15,000 bases of DNA from Pseudo-nitzschia pungens (taxonomy: Eukaryota; Bacillariophyta; Bacillariophyceae; Bacillariales; Bacillariaceae): the NCBI GenBank assembly GCA_037355855.1, contig JAYLWG010000017.1:1-15000 (forward strand), read 5' to 3'. Of this stretch, positions 8,001-14,445 are shown in pieces (position 1 is the stretch's first letter; every line of letters starts with the position of its first letter). The translations under genes were made by a program, and so were the position numbers. A model generated the notes under the pieces. That model was given only the letters and a program-made list of their open reading frames with translations, made no database searches and was not told the DNA's origin.

Positions 8001-10832
8001 GAGGTTTTTGCGTGGCTGCGCGATCGATTTGGCGTGGACCTGGATCTGCTGAGAGCGGGCATCGCGTAGAAAGACCTCTCCGTCGTACTTGGTTACAAGT
8101 TGCGGGCGGCCACTGGAATCGAAGGTGTAATAAATGATATGGAAACCGCATTTGGGAAGTTCAAGTTTCCCACCGGAGGCCCACAGCAAGTCGTTCCATA
8201 ACTGAGAATCGGCGCGCATGCGGGAGACCAATGTGGTGATGGGTTCGGAGGGATCGCTGGCGGTGATGCACGTGGAATCATCGACAAAGCCGATGATGCT
8301 CATAAACATGGTCTGGGAACCGTCAGGGGACATGAATTTCATACCGTGTGCTCGGGAGGCATGGGCTTGAAATAATTTACTGGAGATAAAACACCAGATC
8401 ATCGGGCTGTTGCCGGAGCCCTGGCCGGTCCCGTGGATGGGGAAATTGGAGCTGTGAGTGTAACCCGAAGGTGAGACCTGGGAGGATACTTTGAGACGGA
8501 AGAGGGCAGTGCTGAGCGTGTTGGCGTGAAGGTTGGTGATGTTCTGGTGGATGCCGTATCCGCGGGCAGCCAAGCTGGAGAGGGGCATCAGAATTCTGTC
8601 GTAGCAAGATGCAGCATCGTTATCAAAGTTGGCAAAGGGTGTTCTGGTGAGCATGGAGTAATCGAGTCGGAGTTCTTCCAGAAGAGTGATGGTTTGGCAA
8701 TCGCGTCCGGGACAACCGCCATATTGACCTCGGCTTATGGTATCATTTTTGCGGGCTCGTTGGATGGATTGATTCCATTTGAGGCCCATAAGAAAATTCC
8801 AGTCGGCTTCGTAGAGGTGAATAACTCGGAGGCGGTGAATCTTGACGTTGCCGGGTTCTTTGTAGATCATCATGTTGATGACATTATTCCAGCGGGTGAG
8901 GGAGTACGAATGAGAGATGGCAAAGTTGAGAACTTGGGTGTACATGGCTGCGAGCTTTGTCTGGATTCCCTGGAGGTGTTCCGTTTCTTCTTCAGATAGA
9001 TGGGGATCGAGGGAGCGGAATAGAGCTTTGTAGTGGCCAAGGTGACGTCCACTGGGAGAGGTGGATGTTTCTTCTTTCCACTTGCTGAACTTGCGGCGAA
9101 AGTCTTCGGTGGTGACATGTGGCGGAATGCAATCAAGAGGTACAGAGGCTTTCATCTGAGTCAGGAGCATGGTCGGGGGGTCAGGAATAACGGGATTCGT
9201 GTATGAACCCTCGAGGACGTGAGTCGCTTGAGGGCTTATCCCGTTCCAAGGGAAATGGTTGGAGAGCGGTGGTTGTGTAAACGGGGTGCCGTCGGTCTCT
9301 GCCTGGCCGAAGTGACGGCGATTGCGGAGTTTGAGATAGTACTCAATGTCGGACGGGTTGGTGACTTCGCGCCACTGATCTGGACGCTTGAGGGATTTGG
9401 GATCCACGAGGATTGTATCCGGGGATGGAGGGGGGTCGTGTGGAGTGGGCCACGCTAGGGGGACTTCAAGGCGCTGAATTCCCTGGGAGGATTGTGTTTT
9501 GCCTCTGGCGAATCTGAGCCGTTGGTAGGCTCGGATTTTGGTTTCCTGTTTGCGGAGCTGGGTGAGAATCGCGGCTTGGGGGAGGTTGCCTTCAGAAGTG
9601 GCAATGCGGGCGTGATCTAAGAGCATGGCGTCACGGTGAGTGGCCGAGTCGCGAATGCATTGTTTGAGATCGTGCCTGAGGGATATGACTTGGGAATGGG
9701 CTTCGGTGACTGAGATGTCGTGGGGAATGGCAATGCCGAATGACACGGCTCGGGTGATAAGTGGGAGGCAATCTCGGCCACGGTGAAGTTTGTGGTGGAG
9801 TTGGCTCCAAACGGAGAGGGTGCGGCGGATGTCGTGGAGTTTAATGCTCCAAAATCCCGGACGTGGTCGGCGGCACTGCTTTTCGGCGTGAAGACAGGCT
9901 CTGGTGATGTCGCGATCGATGGATTCGAGGGTTTCAAGATTTGGAGTGGCAGATTTGAGCGCTTGTGTTAAACGGGAGAAAACAGAGTGCTCGTCGAGGT
10001 ACTTGTGAAGGGCTGTCAGATACGCTGTGACGGATTTGCTGTCTTTGCTGTGTAATGCGCGTCCCGCGGGAGAGGGGAGGACAGCGTCGGTGGAGCCAAA
10101 GAGTTTATGGGAATTGAAGTCCACGAAGAACGCTCTGTGATCTCCACGAGTGCGGTAAGAAAATGGTTCGTAGGTGATAGCGGTGATGGCGTGCAGGAGG
10201 GACATACTTCCGAGAATGTAATCAATTCTGGTGGATCCCCGAAGGTGGGTGCCAAATTCTGGGCAGGACGGGTGAATTTCTGACCAGTAATCCATGAGAC
10301 TGAACTGATCGCGTAGCTGGCTCGTGATCTGTTGGCCGTTTGGACCTTCGTTCCAATCACCAAGAAGAAGATAGTGGAGGTGAGCGGAAGAGGTGGTGCG
10401 TTGGTGATGCAAAAACTTGATGAGATCCTGACGGAAATGTAGTTCGGGATCAGGGTTTGTGAAGCCCTGAGTGGCGAGTAGGGTGGCTTGTTGGTTGTAT
10501 GCGGAGTTGGTGTTGACGCTACCGCTGGATGTAGCTCGGTAGACGGAGACGATAAGGATGTGCTTATTACCTTTGGCATTAAGCAGTTGCCACGTCCAAC
10601 GGCCGAGAGAGTCGCGGCCACTTTTGAGAATCCGTCCAGCGGTGGGAGTAAAGCATATCATGCTCGCGCCACCTGGTTTGTAATCGGCCTTGGCGCTTGG
10701 GAGAGTGCTTGAGGTCCAGATGGCTTTGGCGTGCGGATCGACTTTGGAGAGTGCGGTGAAGAGATGATGACGGACACTGATTTGGAGAGTGTCAAGGTTG
10801 GGTTCGGAAAAGCATTGGAGGTCAATGTCCAT
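5088..10832 (-). CDS. ORF2 polyprotein: endonuclease, reverse transcriptase, RNase H
   Basis: 1914 residues from the first AUG, with no stop or frameshift; it nicks target DNA and copies element RNA by target-primed reverse transcription. Residues 1-240 are an exonuclease-endonuclease-phosphatase domain: SEP (E10), GDWNE (D159, N161), RIDYIL (D204) and GDHR (D231, H232). Reverse transcriptase spans about 560-960: FDNDAASCYD (motif A, from 736), GTGQGSGNSP (motif B, 801) and FVDD (849-852). A thumb-like region follows to about 1070. RNase H lies at about 1358-1510 with D1365, E1403, D1433, H1485 and D1505. A CCHC zinc motif is C1616, C1619, H1627, C1631. The last ~90 residues are basic, disordered-looking and end in a PIP-box-like QASITRFF. 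At 1914 aa it is long for a LINE ORF2. The AUG start omits the first endonuclease strand, encoded upstream to 10994. Codon composition is much more GC-rich than the flanking spacer. Confidence 0.95.
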   Translation of the reverse strand: MDIDLQCFSEPNLDTLQISVRHHLFTALSKVDPHAKAIWTSSTLPSAKADYKPGGASMICFTPTAGRILKSGRDSLGRWTWQLLNAKGNKHILIVSVYRATSSGSVNTNSAYNQQATLLATQGFTNPDPELHFRQDLIKFLHHQRTTSSAHLHYLLLGDWNEGPNGQQITSQLRDQFSLMDYWSEIHPSCPEFGTHLRGSTRIDYILGSMSLLHAITAITYEPFSYRTRGDHRAFFVDFNSHKLFGSTDAVLPSPAGRALHSKDSKSVTAYLTALHKYLDEHSVFSRLTQALKSATPNLETLESIDRDITRACLHAEKQCRRPRPGFWSIKLHDIRRTLSVWSQLHHKLHRGRDCLPLITRAVSFGIAIPHDISVTEAHSQVISLRHDLKQCIRDSATHRDAMLLDHARIATSEGNLPQAAILTQLRKQETKIRAYQRLRFARGKTQSSQGIQRLEVPLAWPTPHDPPPSPDTILVDPKSLKRPDQWREVTNPSDIEYYLKLRNRRHFGQAETDGTPFTQPPLSNHFPWNGISPQATHVLEGSYTNPVIPDPPTMLLTQMKASVPLDCIPPHVTTEDFRRKFSKWKEETSTSPSGRHLGHYKALFRSLDPHLSEEETEHLQGIQTKLAAMYTQVLNFAISHSYSLTRWNNVINMMIYKEPGNVKIHRLRVIHLYEADWNFLMGLKWNQSIQRARKNDTISRGQYGGCPGRDCQTITLLEELRLDYSMLTRTPFANFDNDAASCYDRILMPLSSLAARGYGIHQNITNLHANTLSTALFRLKVSSQVSPSGYTHSSNFPIHGTGQGSGNSPMIWCFISSKLFQAHASRAHGMKFMSPDGSQTMFMSIIGFVDDSTCITASDPSEPITTLVSRMRADSQLWNDLLWASGGKLELPKCGFHIIYYTFDSSGRPQLVTKYDGEVFLRDARSQQIQVHAKSIAQPRKNLGHHKAPSSQYHTQATVLCTTARNTSRAIQSCGFSKPIARLMYDSVLRPSLEYAIPQSFLSPKQLGTIERIYRRPILQSCGYKATTARPLVQAPKSVAGIGIPELTAVDGTEKTLHFLKHWRTPHEDCGRLLHILQAWTQLYCGVSFPILSNPAIPLPHIAGRFIPAVRTYLHSVDGHIELLDPYLPRPLREHDTAIMDVAINSSLPPSTIQCINFARLHLRVTYLSEICNIQGTHIRSSIFQGKQDSIYSPTRTYPHQPRPGPATWTKFRQFLTSFTRPGSKALLPDFIPGPWLSTHSSLGVWQSYATPSSSRVSVQRNSSWLHYTMGPNPQLHTTTPEFHPSPDSYPTAVSQSTTGAPTVYPPRVPQPPHPHSDILTWNDFLTTKPPWAQALLANIVFHTDPSAIRAAQLEFNHLIVVSDGSGKDDVMAFAWVVASPTAQLVTGSAQCSGSQCSFRAEAAGQLAATLFLAYYQEFDDLNITGTHFYCDNQEVGARGKSHAHYSTPYPNVTLQSQFDLTEQIFQTTRDFDLRPKYKHVKGHQDDNANAQLSWEAELNVLVDELADTRRRQLDPDYTVLPVPACPAILYLSGKAVTSNYRSNLLDAYSRPRYFQYVQQRFQWTPATVDSINWPAYEAAVKTFTHSPTLVKLCHRLLPTNAILKKWNYQSVDSCPLCAAPETFSHMLRCPHPSRIQWRRECISNLRKLLPAHGFDHTRIDCLCSSLTEYLDTGSVSPAKYPVSFSSALHSQHTIGWEHAFMGRLTTQWVTVSSPPDKLEPTRGGSQIAAHLIKATHTLWLQRNQDTHGNTATSTLYRDRLNTQVKALLALRPKVRPCDDFLFPRDHQDFIQNSTDDALASFIASNTQAIHNSIQLEESSTARDTGAIYTYFQPVRTGALNTIRRQQRTATMHRNNMRFHRMPRSASRHRANTTPITQFASTHPPPSATNHQRQTPVDSTHQASITRFFSSRS

Positions 10833-10994
10833 ATCTTGGAGCTGACGGAGTTCGGCTTCGATGGTGGGAGTGCGGAGGCCGTTGCAGTTGTAGGAGGAAA
10901 GGCGGAAGGTGTCAGAGGCTTTGGGAGCTATTGGGTGACCAATTGCGTCTTGTTTCTGTAGGGAGTATGCTGCGGAGGGGACTGTTAGGAGCGT
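10833..10994 (-). other. upstream in-frame extension of ORF2 lacking an AUG
   Basis: 54 sense codons continue the ORF2 frame upstream of Met1 to a TAA at 10995-10997. They encode SSYNCNGLRTPTIEAELRQ just before LQD-Met1, which is the expected first strand and catalytic Asn of the endonuclease fold. No ATG occurs in this extension. It overlaps the last 10 nt of ORF1 (stop TAA at 10985-10987) in the -1 frame relative to ORF1. ORF2 is therefore probably made by -1 frameshift, termination-reinitiation or a non-AUG start; no classic slippery heptamer or 2A motif is seen. Confidence 0.82.
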
Positions 10995-11809
10995 TTACGG
11001 GGAGTTTTGCGATGCCGACTATCCGCTGATTTAGACCGTTTCTGACGTTTCTTTTCGACCAAGGTGAAATAGGAGTTGATATCAGAAGTGACGGATGTAC
11101 TAGAGGCGGTGGCTGTCGACGTGGGATCTTCCGTGGCTGTGCTGGAAGGAGTGGTAGTGGCGCTGGCATTGGCGCTGGCGGTGACGCGGGAAGGGGTTTG
11201 TTTGGAGTTGGCGGTGGTCGTGGCTGTGGCGGTGGCATGAGTATGATTTGGTGTAGCTGTAGCGGAGGCAGTGGCTGTGGATTTGGCTGCTGAGGTATCG
11301 GGGGGGGTGTCCGTGGATGGATCTGTCATTGGGGTGTCAGGAGGAAGGTGAGGAGTAAGCTGGCGAGTTGTGGAACGCTTGGCTGATGTTTGCGATTGGG
11401 TGTGGTATAAGGCAATAAGAGTATCAGCAATTTGTGCAAGGGTGTCCATGCGGGTGGAATGGTCTAGTGCGGTCTCGGTGAGGCGATTGTCCAATGCTGT
11501 AACGGTGTCTTGAAGGGAGGAGACGTTGGTTTGGAGTGTAGCAACGTCGTGTTTAAAGGTTTGATTGAAGGCCTCGCGCTGGGCCACGATTTGGTCAAAC
11601 TTGGTTTGGAAGGCGTCGGCTTTTTTAAAAAGATGGGAGCAGTTGTCGAAGCGTTTGATGGATGCGGCGAACTTGGTTTGCGTGGTGCTGAGATCGGTGT
11701 GTTGGTTTTGCAGTTTCGTGAGTGCGGTGGTCATTACTACTTGGTACATTACTACTTGGTACATTACTACTTGGTACATTACTACTTGGTACATTACTAC
11801 TTGGTACAT
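10985..11809 (-). CDS. ORF1 protein, coiled-coil and basic tail, fused to IGS repeats
   Basis: 274 codons as it stands. The first 25 residues are five Met-Tyr-Gln-Val-Val repeats encoded by the 15-bp IGS array; element-derived sequence begins at MTTALTKLQ (ATG at 11732-11734), leaving 249 residues. Residues about 30-140 show heptad-like spacing and few prolines, consistent with a coiled coil. A Thr/Ala/Ser/Pro-rich linker follows (about 155-238). The C-terminus is strongly basic (KKRQKRSK, then RHRKTPRKRS), suited to nucleic-acid binding and nuclear import. No CCHC knuckle or RRM is visible. LINE ORF1 proteins coat element RNA; that role is inferred from position and architecture. TSDINSYF just before the basic tail resembles a PIP box. 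The element-side start codon coincides with the junction, so the original N-terminus may be lost. Confidence 0.82.
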   Translation of the reverse strand: MYQVVMYQVVMYQVVMYQVVMYQVVMTTALTKLQNQHTDLSTTQTKFAASIKRFDNCSHLFKKADAFQTKFDQIVAQREAFNQTFKHDVATLQTNVSSLQDTVTALDNRLTETALDHSTRMDTLAQIADTLIALYHTQSQTSAKRSTTRQLTPHLPPDTPMTDPSTDTPPDTSAAKSTATASATATPNHTHATATATTTANSKQTPSRVTASANASATTTPSSTATEDPTSTATASSTSVTSDINSYFTLVEKKRQKRSKSADSRHRKTPRKRS

Positions 11810-11817
11810 TACTACTT
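11732..11817. repeat. 15-bp array TTACTACTTGGTACA (copy 2, abutting the element)
   Basis: About five and a half 15-mers identical to those at 2041-2130, entered partway through. The upstream part of the IGS unit (left arm, 12-bp array, TTAGTGCACCAGTAC units) is missing here and is replaced by the retrotransposon. On the minus strand it supplies the ATG codons and MYQVV repeats read into ORF1. Confidence 0.93.
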
Positions 11818-11829
11818 AGTGTTGTTCTC
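11818..11829 (+). pseudogene. 5S rRNA 3'-tail relic (copy 2)
   Basis: AGTGTTGTTCTC plus the TTTT run, the same scar as at 2133, directly after the 15-bp array. Confidence 0.75.
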
Positions 11830-11892
11830 TTTTGTCCCATTCCTTTTTTCCCTAAAAATTATTTATGTATCTCAAGGATCATACCAATTCGT

Positions 11893-12010
11893 GGGAACGA
11901 CCATACTAACGTGACAGCACCGCTTCCCGTCTGCTCAGCGAAGTTAAGCACGTTCAGGCTCAGTTAGTACTACGGTGGGGGACCACGTTGGAATCCTGAG
12001 TGTTGTTCTC
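11893..12010 (+). rRNA. 5S ribosomal RNA (cluster 2, copy 1)
   Basis: 118-nt 5S gene matching the copy at 2208, with a type A upstream spacer and a TTTT terminator. It is the first intact gene to the right of the retrotransposon, about 160 bp from the 5' junction. Confidence 0.95.
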
Positions 12011-12073
12011 TTTTGTCCCATTCATTTTTCCCTTAAAATTATTTTATGTACATTAGCGATCGACCTGATTCGT

Positions 12074-12191
12074 GGGAACGACCATACTAACGTGACAGCA
12101 CCGCTTCCCGTCTGCTCAGCGAAGTTAAGCACGTTCAGGCTCAGTTAGTACTACGGTGGGGGACCACGTTGGAATCCTGAGTGTTGTTCTC
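12074..12191 (+). rRNA. 5S ribosomal RNA (cluster 2, copy 2)
   Basis: 118-nt 5S gene with a type B upstream spacer, 181 bp after the previous copy. Helix I ends, box A, box C and T-run are all intact. Confidence 0.95.
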
Positions 12192-12254
12192 TTTTGTCCC
12201 ATTCATTTTTTCCCTAAAAATTATTTATGTATCTCAAGGATCATACCAATTCGT

Positions 12255-12372
12255 GGGAACGACCATACTAACGTGACAGCACCGCTTCCCGTCTGCTCAG
12301 CGAAGTTAAGCACGTTCAGGCTCAGTTAGTACTACGGTGGGGGACCACGTTGGAATCCTGAGTGTTGTTCTC
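12255..12372 (+). rRNA. 5S ribosomal RNA (cluster 2, copy 3)
   Basis: 118-nt 5S gene with a type A spacer; cluster 2 reads A-B-A. Its downstream spacer CCCTTAAAATTATTT joins directly to AACGAACCCGG at 12407, the left edge of the next IGS unit. Confidence 0.95.
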
Positions 12373-12676
12373 TTTTGTCCCATTCATTTTTCCCTTAAAA
12401 TTATTTAACGAACCCGGATATACGGTACGGACCGAACGAATTAATTTTAAAAAGATACCATTCAGTAGAGAGCCAAGATACCATTTTCTGTAGATAAGGA
12501 CCAATCAAACAAAACTGGTCAAACCAGTGATGTCACCATGATGTATGGATACAGGAATAGAATAGGATAGAATATATTGTATTGCATCTACAACAGATGC
12601 TGTTTTGTCTTTATTATTATTTTAAAGTATTGGAGATACTATTGTTCTGTGTTAGAAAACATGTTTATGTACATTT

Positions 12677-12931
12677 GGTGGCATACTCGGTGGCATATTC
12701 GGTGGCATACTTGGTGGCATATTCGGTGGCATACTTGGTGGCATATTCGGTGACTACTTGGTGGCATACTCGGTGGAATACTTAGTGCACCAGTACTTGG
12801 GCACACTACTTAGTGCACCAGTACTTGGTGCACTACTACTTAGTACATTACTACTTGGTACATTACTACTTGGTACATTACTACTTGGTACATTACTACT
12901 TGGTACATTACTACTTGGTACATTACTACTT
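12677..12931. repeat. 12-bp and 15-bp arrays (copy 3)
   Basis: The GGTGGCATAYTY array (to 12781), followed by TTAGTGCACCAGTAC units and the TTACTACTTGGTACA array, in the same order and with the same unit numbers as 1878-2132 as far as I can read. Open frames across both strands are repeat artefacts. Confidence 0.92.
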
Positions 12932-12943
12932 AGTGTTGTTCTC
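12932..12943 (+). pseudogene. 5S rRNA 3'-tail relic (copy 3)
   Basis: AGTGTTGTTCTC followed by TTTT, the same scar between array and cluster as at 2133. Confidence 0.75.
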
Positions 12944-13006
12944 TTTTGTCCCATTCCTTTTTTCCCTAAAAATTATTTATGTATCTCAAGGATCATACCA
13001 ATTCGT

Positions 13007-13124
13007 GGGAACGACCATACTAACGTGACAGCACCGCTTCCCGTCTGCTCAGCGAAGTTAAGCACGTTCAGGCTCAGTTAGTACTACGGTGGGGGACCAC
13101 GTTGGAATCCTGAGTGTTGTTCTC
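13007..13124 (+). rRNA. 5S ribosomal RNA (cluster 3, copy 1)
   Basis: 118-nt 5S gene with a type A upstream spacer. Internal promoter boxes and T-run are unchanged. Confidence 0.95.
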
Positions 13125-13187
13125 TTTTGTCCCATTCATTTTTCCCTTAAAATTATTTTATGTACATTAGCGATCGACCTGATTCGT

Positions 13188-13305
13188 GGGAACGACCATA
13201 CTAACGTGACAGCACCGCTTCCCGTCTGCTCAGCGAAGTTAAGCACGTTCAGGCTCAGTTAGTACTACGGTGGGGGACCACGTTGGAATCCTGAGTGTTG
13301 TTCTC
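13188..13305 (+). rRNA. 5S ribosomal RNA (cluster 3, copy 2)
   Basis: 118-nt 5S gene with a type B upstream spacer. It is the middle member of an A-B-A cluster. Confidence 0.95.
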
Positions 13306-13368
13306 TTTTGTCCCATTCATTTTTTCCCTAAAAATTATTTATGTATCTCAAGGATCATACCAATTCGT

Positions 13369-13486
13369 GGGAACGACCATACTAACGTGACAGCACCGCT
13401 TCCCGTCTGCTCAGCGAAGTTAAGCACGTTCAGGCTCAGTTAGTACTACGGTGGGGGACCACGTTGGAATCCTGAGTGTTGTTCTC
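13369..13486 (+). rRNA. 5S ribosomal RNA (cluster 3, copy 3)
   Basis: 118-nt 5S gene with a type A upstream spacer. It is the last gene of the complete 1114-bp unit and is followed by the unit junction at 13520/13521. Confidence 0.95.
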
Positions 13487-13520
13487 TTTTGTCCCATTCA
13501 TTTTTCCCTTAAAATTATTT

Positions 13521-13790
13521 AACGAACCCGGATATACGGTACGGACCGAACGAATTAATTTTAAAAAGATACCATTCAGTAGAGAGCCAAGATACCATTT
13601 TCTGTAGATAAGGACCAATCAAACAAAACTGGTCAAACCAGTGATGTCACCATGATGTATGGATACAGGAATAGAATAGGATAGAATATATTGTATTGCA
13701 TCTACAACAGATGCTGTTTTGTCTTTATTATTATTTTAAAGTATTGGAGATACTATTGTTCTGTGTTAGAAAACATGTTTATGTACATTT
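13521..13790. repeat. left arm of the 5S-bearing IGS unit (copy 3)
   Basis: Repeats 1608-1877 and 12407-12676, including the ACTGGT-CAA-ACCAGT hairpin. It opens the third unit of this spacer, which ends at about 14445 where the unique segment begins. Confidence 0.88.
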
Positions 13791-14045
13791 GGTGGCATAC
13801 TCGGTGGCATATTCGGTGGCATACTTGGTGGCATATTCGGTGGCATACTTGGTGGCATATTCGGTGACTACTTGGTGGCATACTCGGTGGAATACTTAGT
13901 GCACCAGTACTTGGGCACACTACTTAGTGCACCAGTACTTGGTGCACTACTACTTAGTACATTACTACTTGGTACATTACTACTTGGTACATTACTACTT
14001 GGTACATTACTACTTGGTACATTACTACTTGGTACATTACTACTT
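13791..14045. repeat. 12-bp and 15-bp arrays (copy 4)
   Basis: The same pair of arrays as 12677-12931 (12-mer to 13895, then 15-mer block), in the same arrangement. Confidence 0.92.
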
Positions 14046-14057
14046 AGTGTTGTTCTC
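14046..14057 (+). pseudogene. 5S rRNA 3'-tail relic (copy 4)
   Basis: AGTGTTGTTCTC followed by TTTT at the end of the 15-bp array, as in the other three units. Confidence 0.75.
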
Positions 14058-14120
14058 TTTTGTCCCATTCCTTTTTTCCCTAAAAATTATTTATGTATCT
14101 CAAGGATCATACCAATTCGT

Positions 14121-14238
14121 GGGAACGACCATACTAACGTGACAGCACCGCTTCCCGTCTGCTCAGCGAAGTTAAGCACGTTCAGGCTCAGTTAGTACTA
14201 CGGTGGGGGACCACGTTGGAATCCTGAGTGTTGTTCTC
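14121..14238 (+). rRNA. 5S ribosomal RNA (cluster 4, copy 1)
   Basis: 118-nt 5S gene with a type A upstream spacer, intact helix I ends and T-run. Confidence 0.95.
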
Positions 14239-14301
14239 TTTTGTCCCATTCATTTTTTCCCTAAAAATTATTTATGTATCTCAAGGATCATACCAATTCG
14301 T

Positions 14302-14419
14302 GGGAACGACCATACTAACGTGACAGCACCGCTTCCCGTCTGCTCAGCGAAGTTAAGCACGTTCAGGCTCAGTTAGTACTACGGTGGGGGACCACGTTGG
14401 AATCCTGAGTGTTGTTCTC
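14302..14419 (+). rRNA. 5S ribosomal RNA (cluster 4, copy 2)
   Basis: 118-nt 5S gene, again with a type A spacer. This cluster has only two genes (A-A) and no type B member. It is followed by the same unique segment that follows cluster 1. Confidence 0.95.
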
Positions 14420-14445
14420 TTTTGTCCCATTCATTTTTCCCTTAA

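Larger units (their letters stand above)
4673..11731 (-). mobile_element. non-LTR (LINE-type) retrotransposon inserted antisense in 18S rDNA
   Basis: A ~7.06-kb element reading right to left: coiled-coil ORF1, large ORF2 with endonuclease, reverse transcriptase, RNase H and CCHC motif, then a ~415-bp 3' UTR. There are no LTRs. The 3' end (4673, ...TAGATATTTCC on the minus strand) has no poly-A tail and joins 18S at nt 245. The 5' end (11731) joins the 15-bp IGS array, sharing only CAT with it. No 5' UTR precedes ORF1, so the copy is probably 5'-truncated. No target-site duplication is visible because the two flanks are different rDNA regions. The domain order resembles RNase H-bearing LINEs (I-clade-like group); clade assignment needs a phylogeny. 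The 3' boundary is inferred from where 18S similarity stops. Confidence 0.88.
12407..13520. repeat. 1114-bp 5S-bearing IGS unit (complete copy)
   Basis: A tandem unit containing the left arm (12407-12676), the 12-bp array (12677-12781), the 15-bp array (12782-12931), a 5S relic and three 5S genes. The 12407-12676 arm matches 1608-1877, and the next unit begins at 13521 with the same AACGAACCCGGATATACGG. The same junction CTTAAAATTATTT/AACGAACCC at both edges shows that the unit arose by unequal exchange and was duplicated as a block. Confidence 0.9.

Noticed and set aside
5181..9971. Many smaller open frames within the retrotransposon, such as 7527-7952 (+), 8526-8999 (+) and 10016-10621 (-)
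   Set aside because: They overlap ORF2, whose motifs are unmistakable, and their translations show no domain features; they are shadows of a GC-rich coding strand.
4673..11731. Target-site duplication or poly-A tail of the element
   Set aside because: Flanks are 18S and an IGS array. I found no shared duplication beyond CAT and no A-run at the 3' end.
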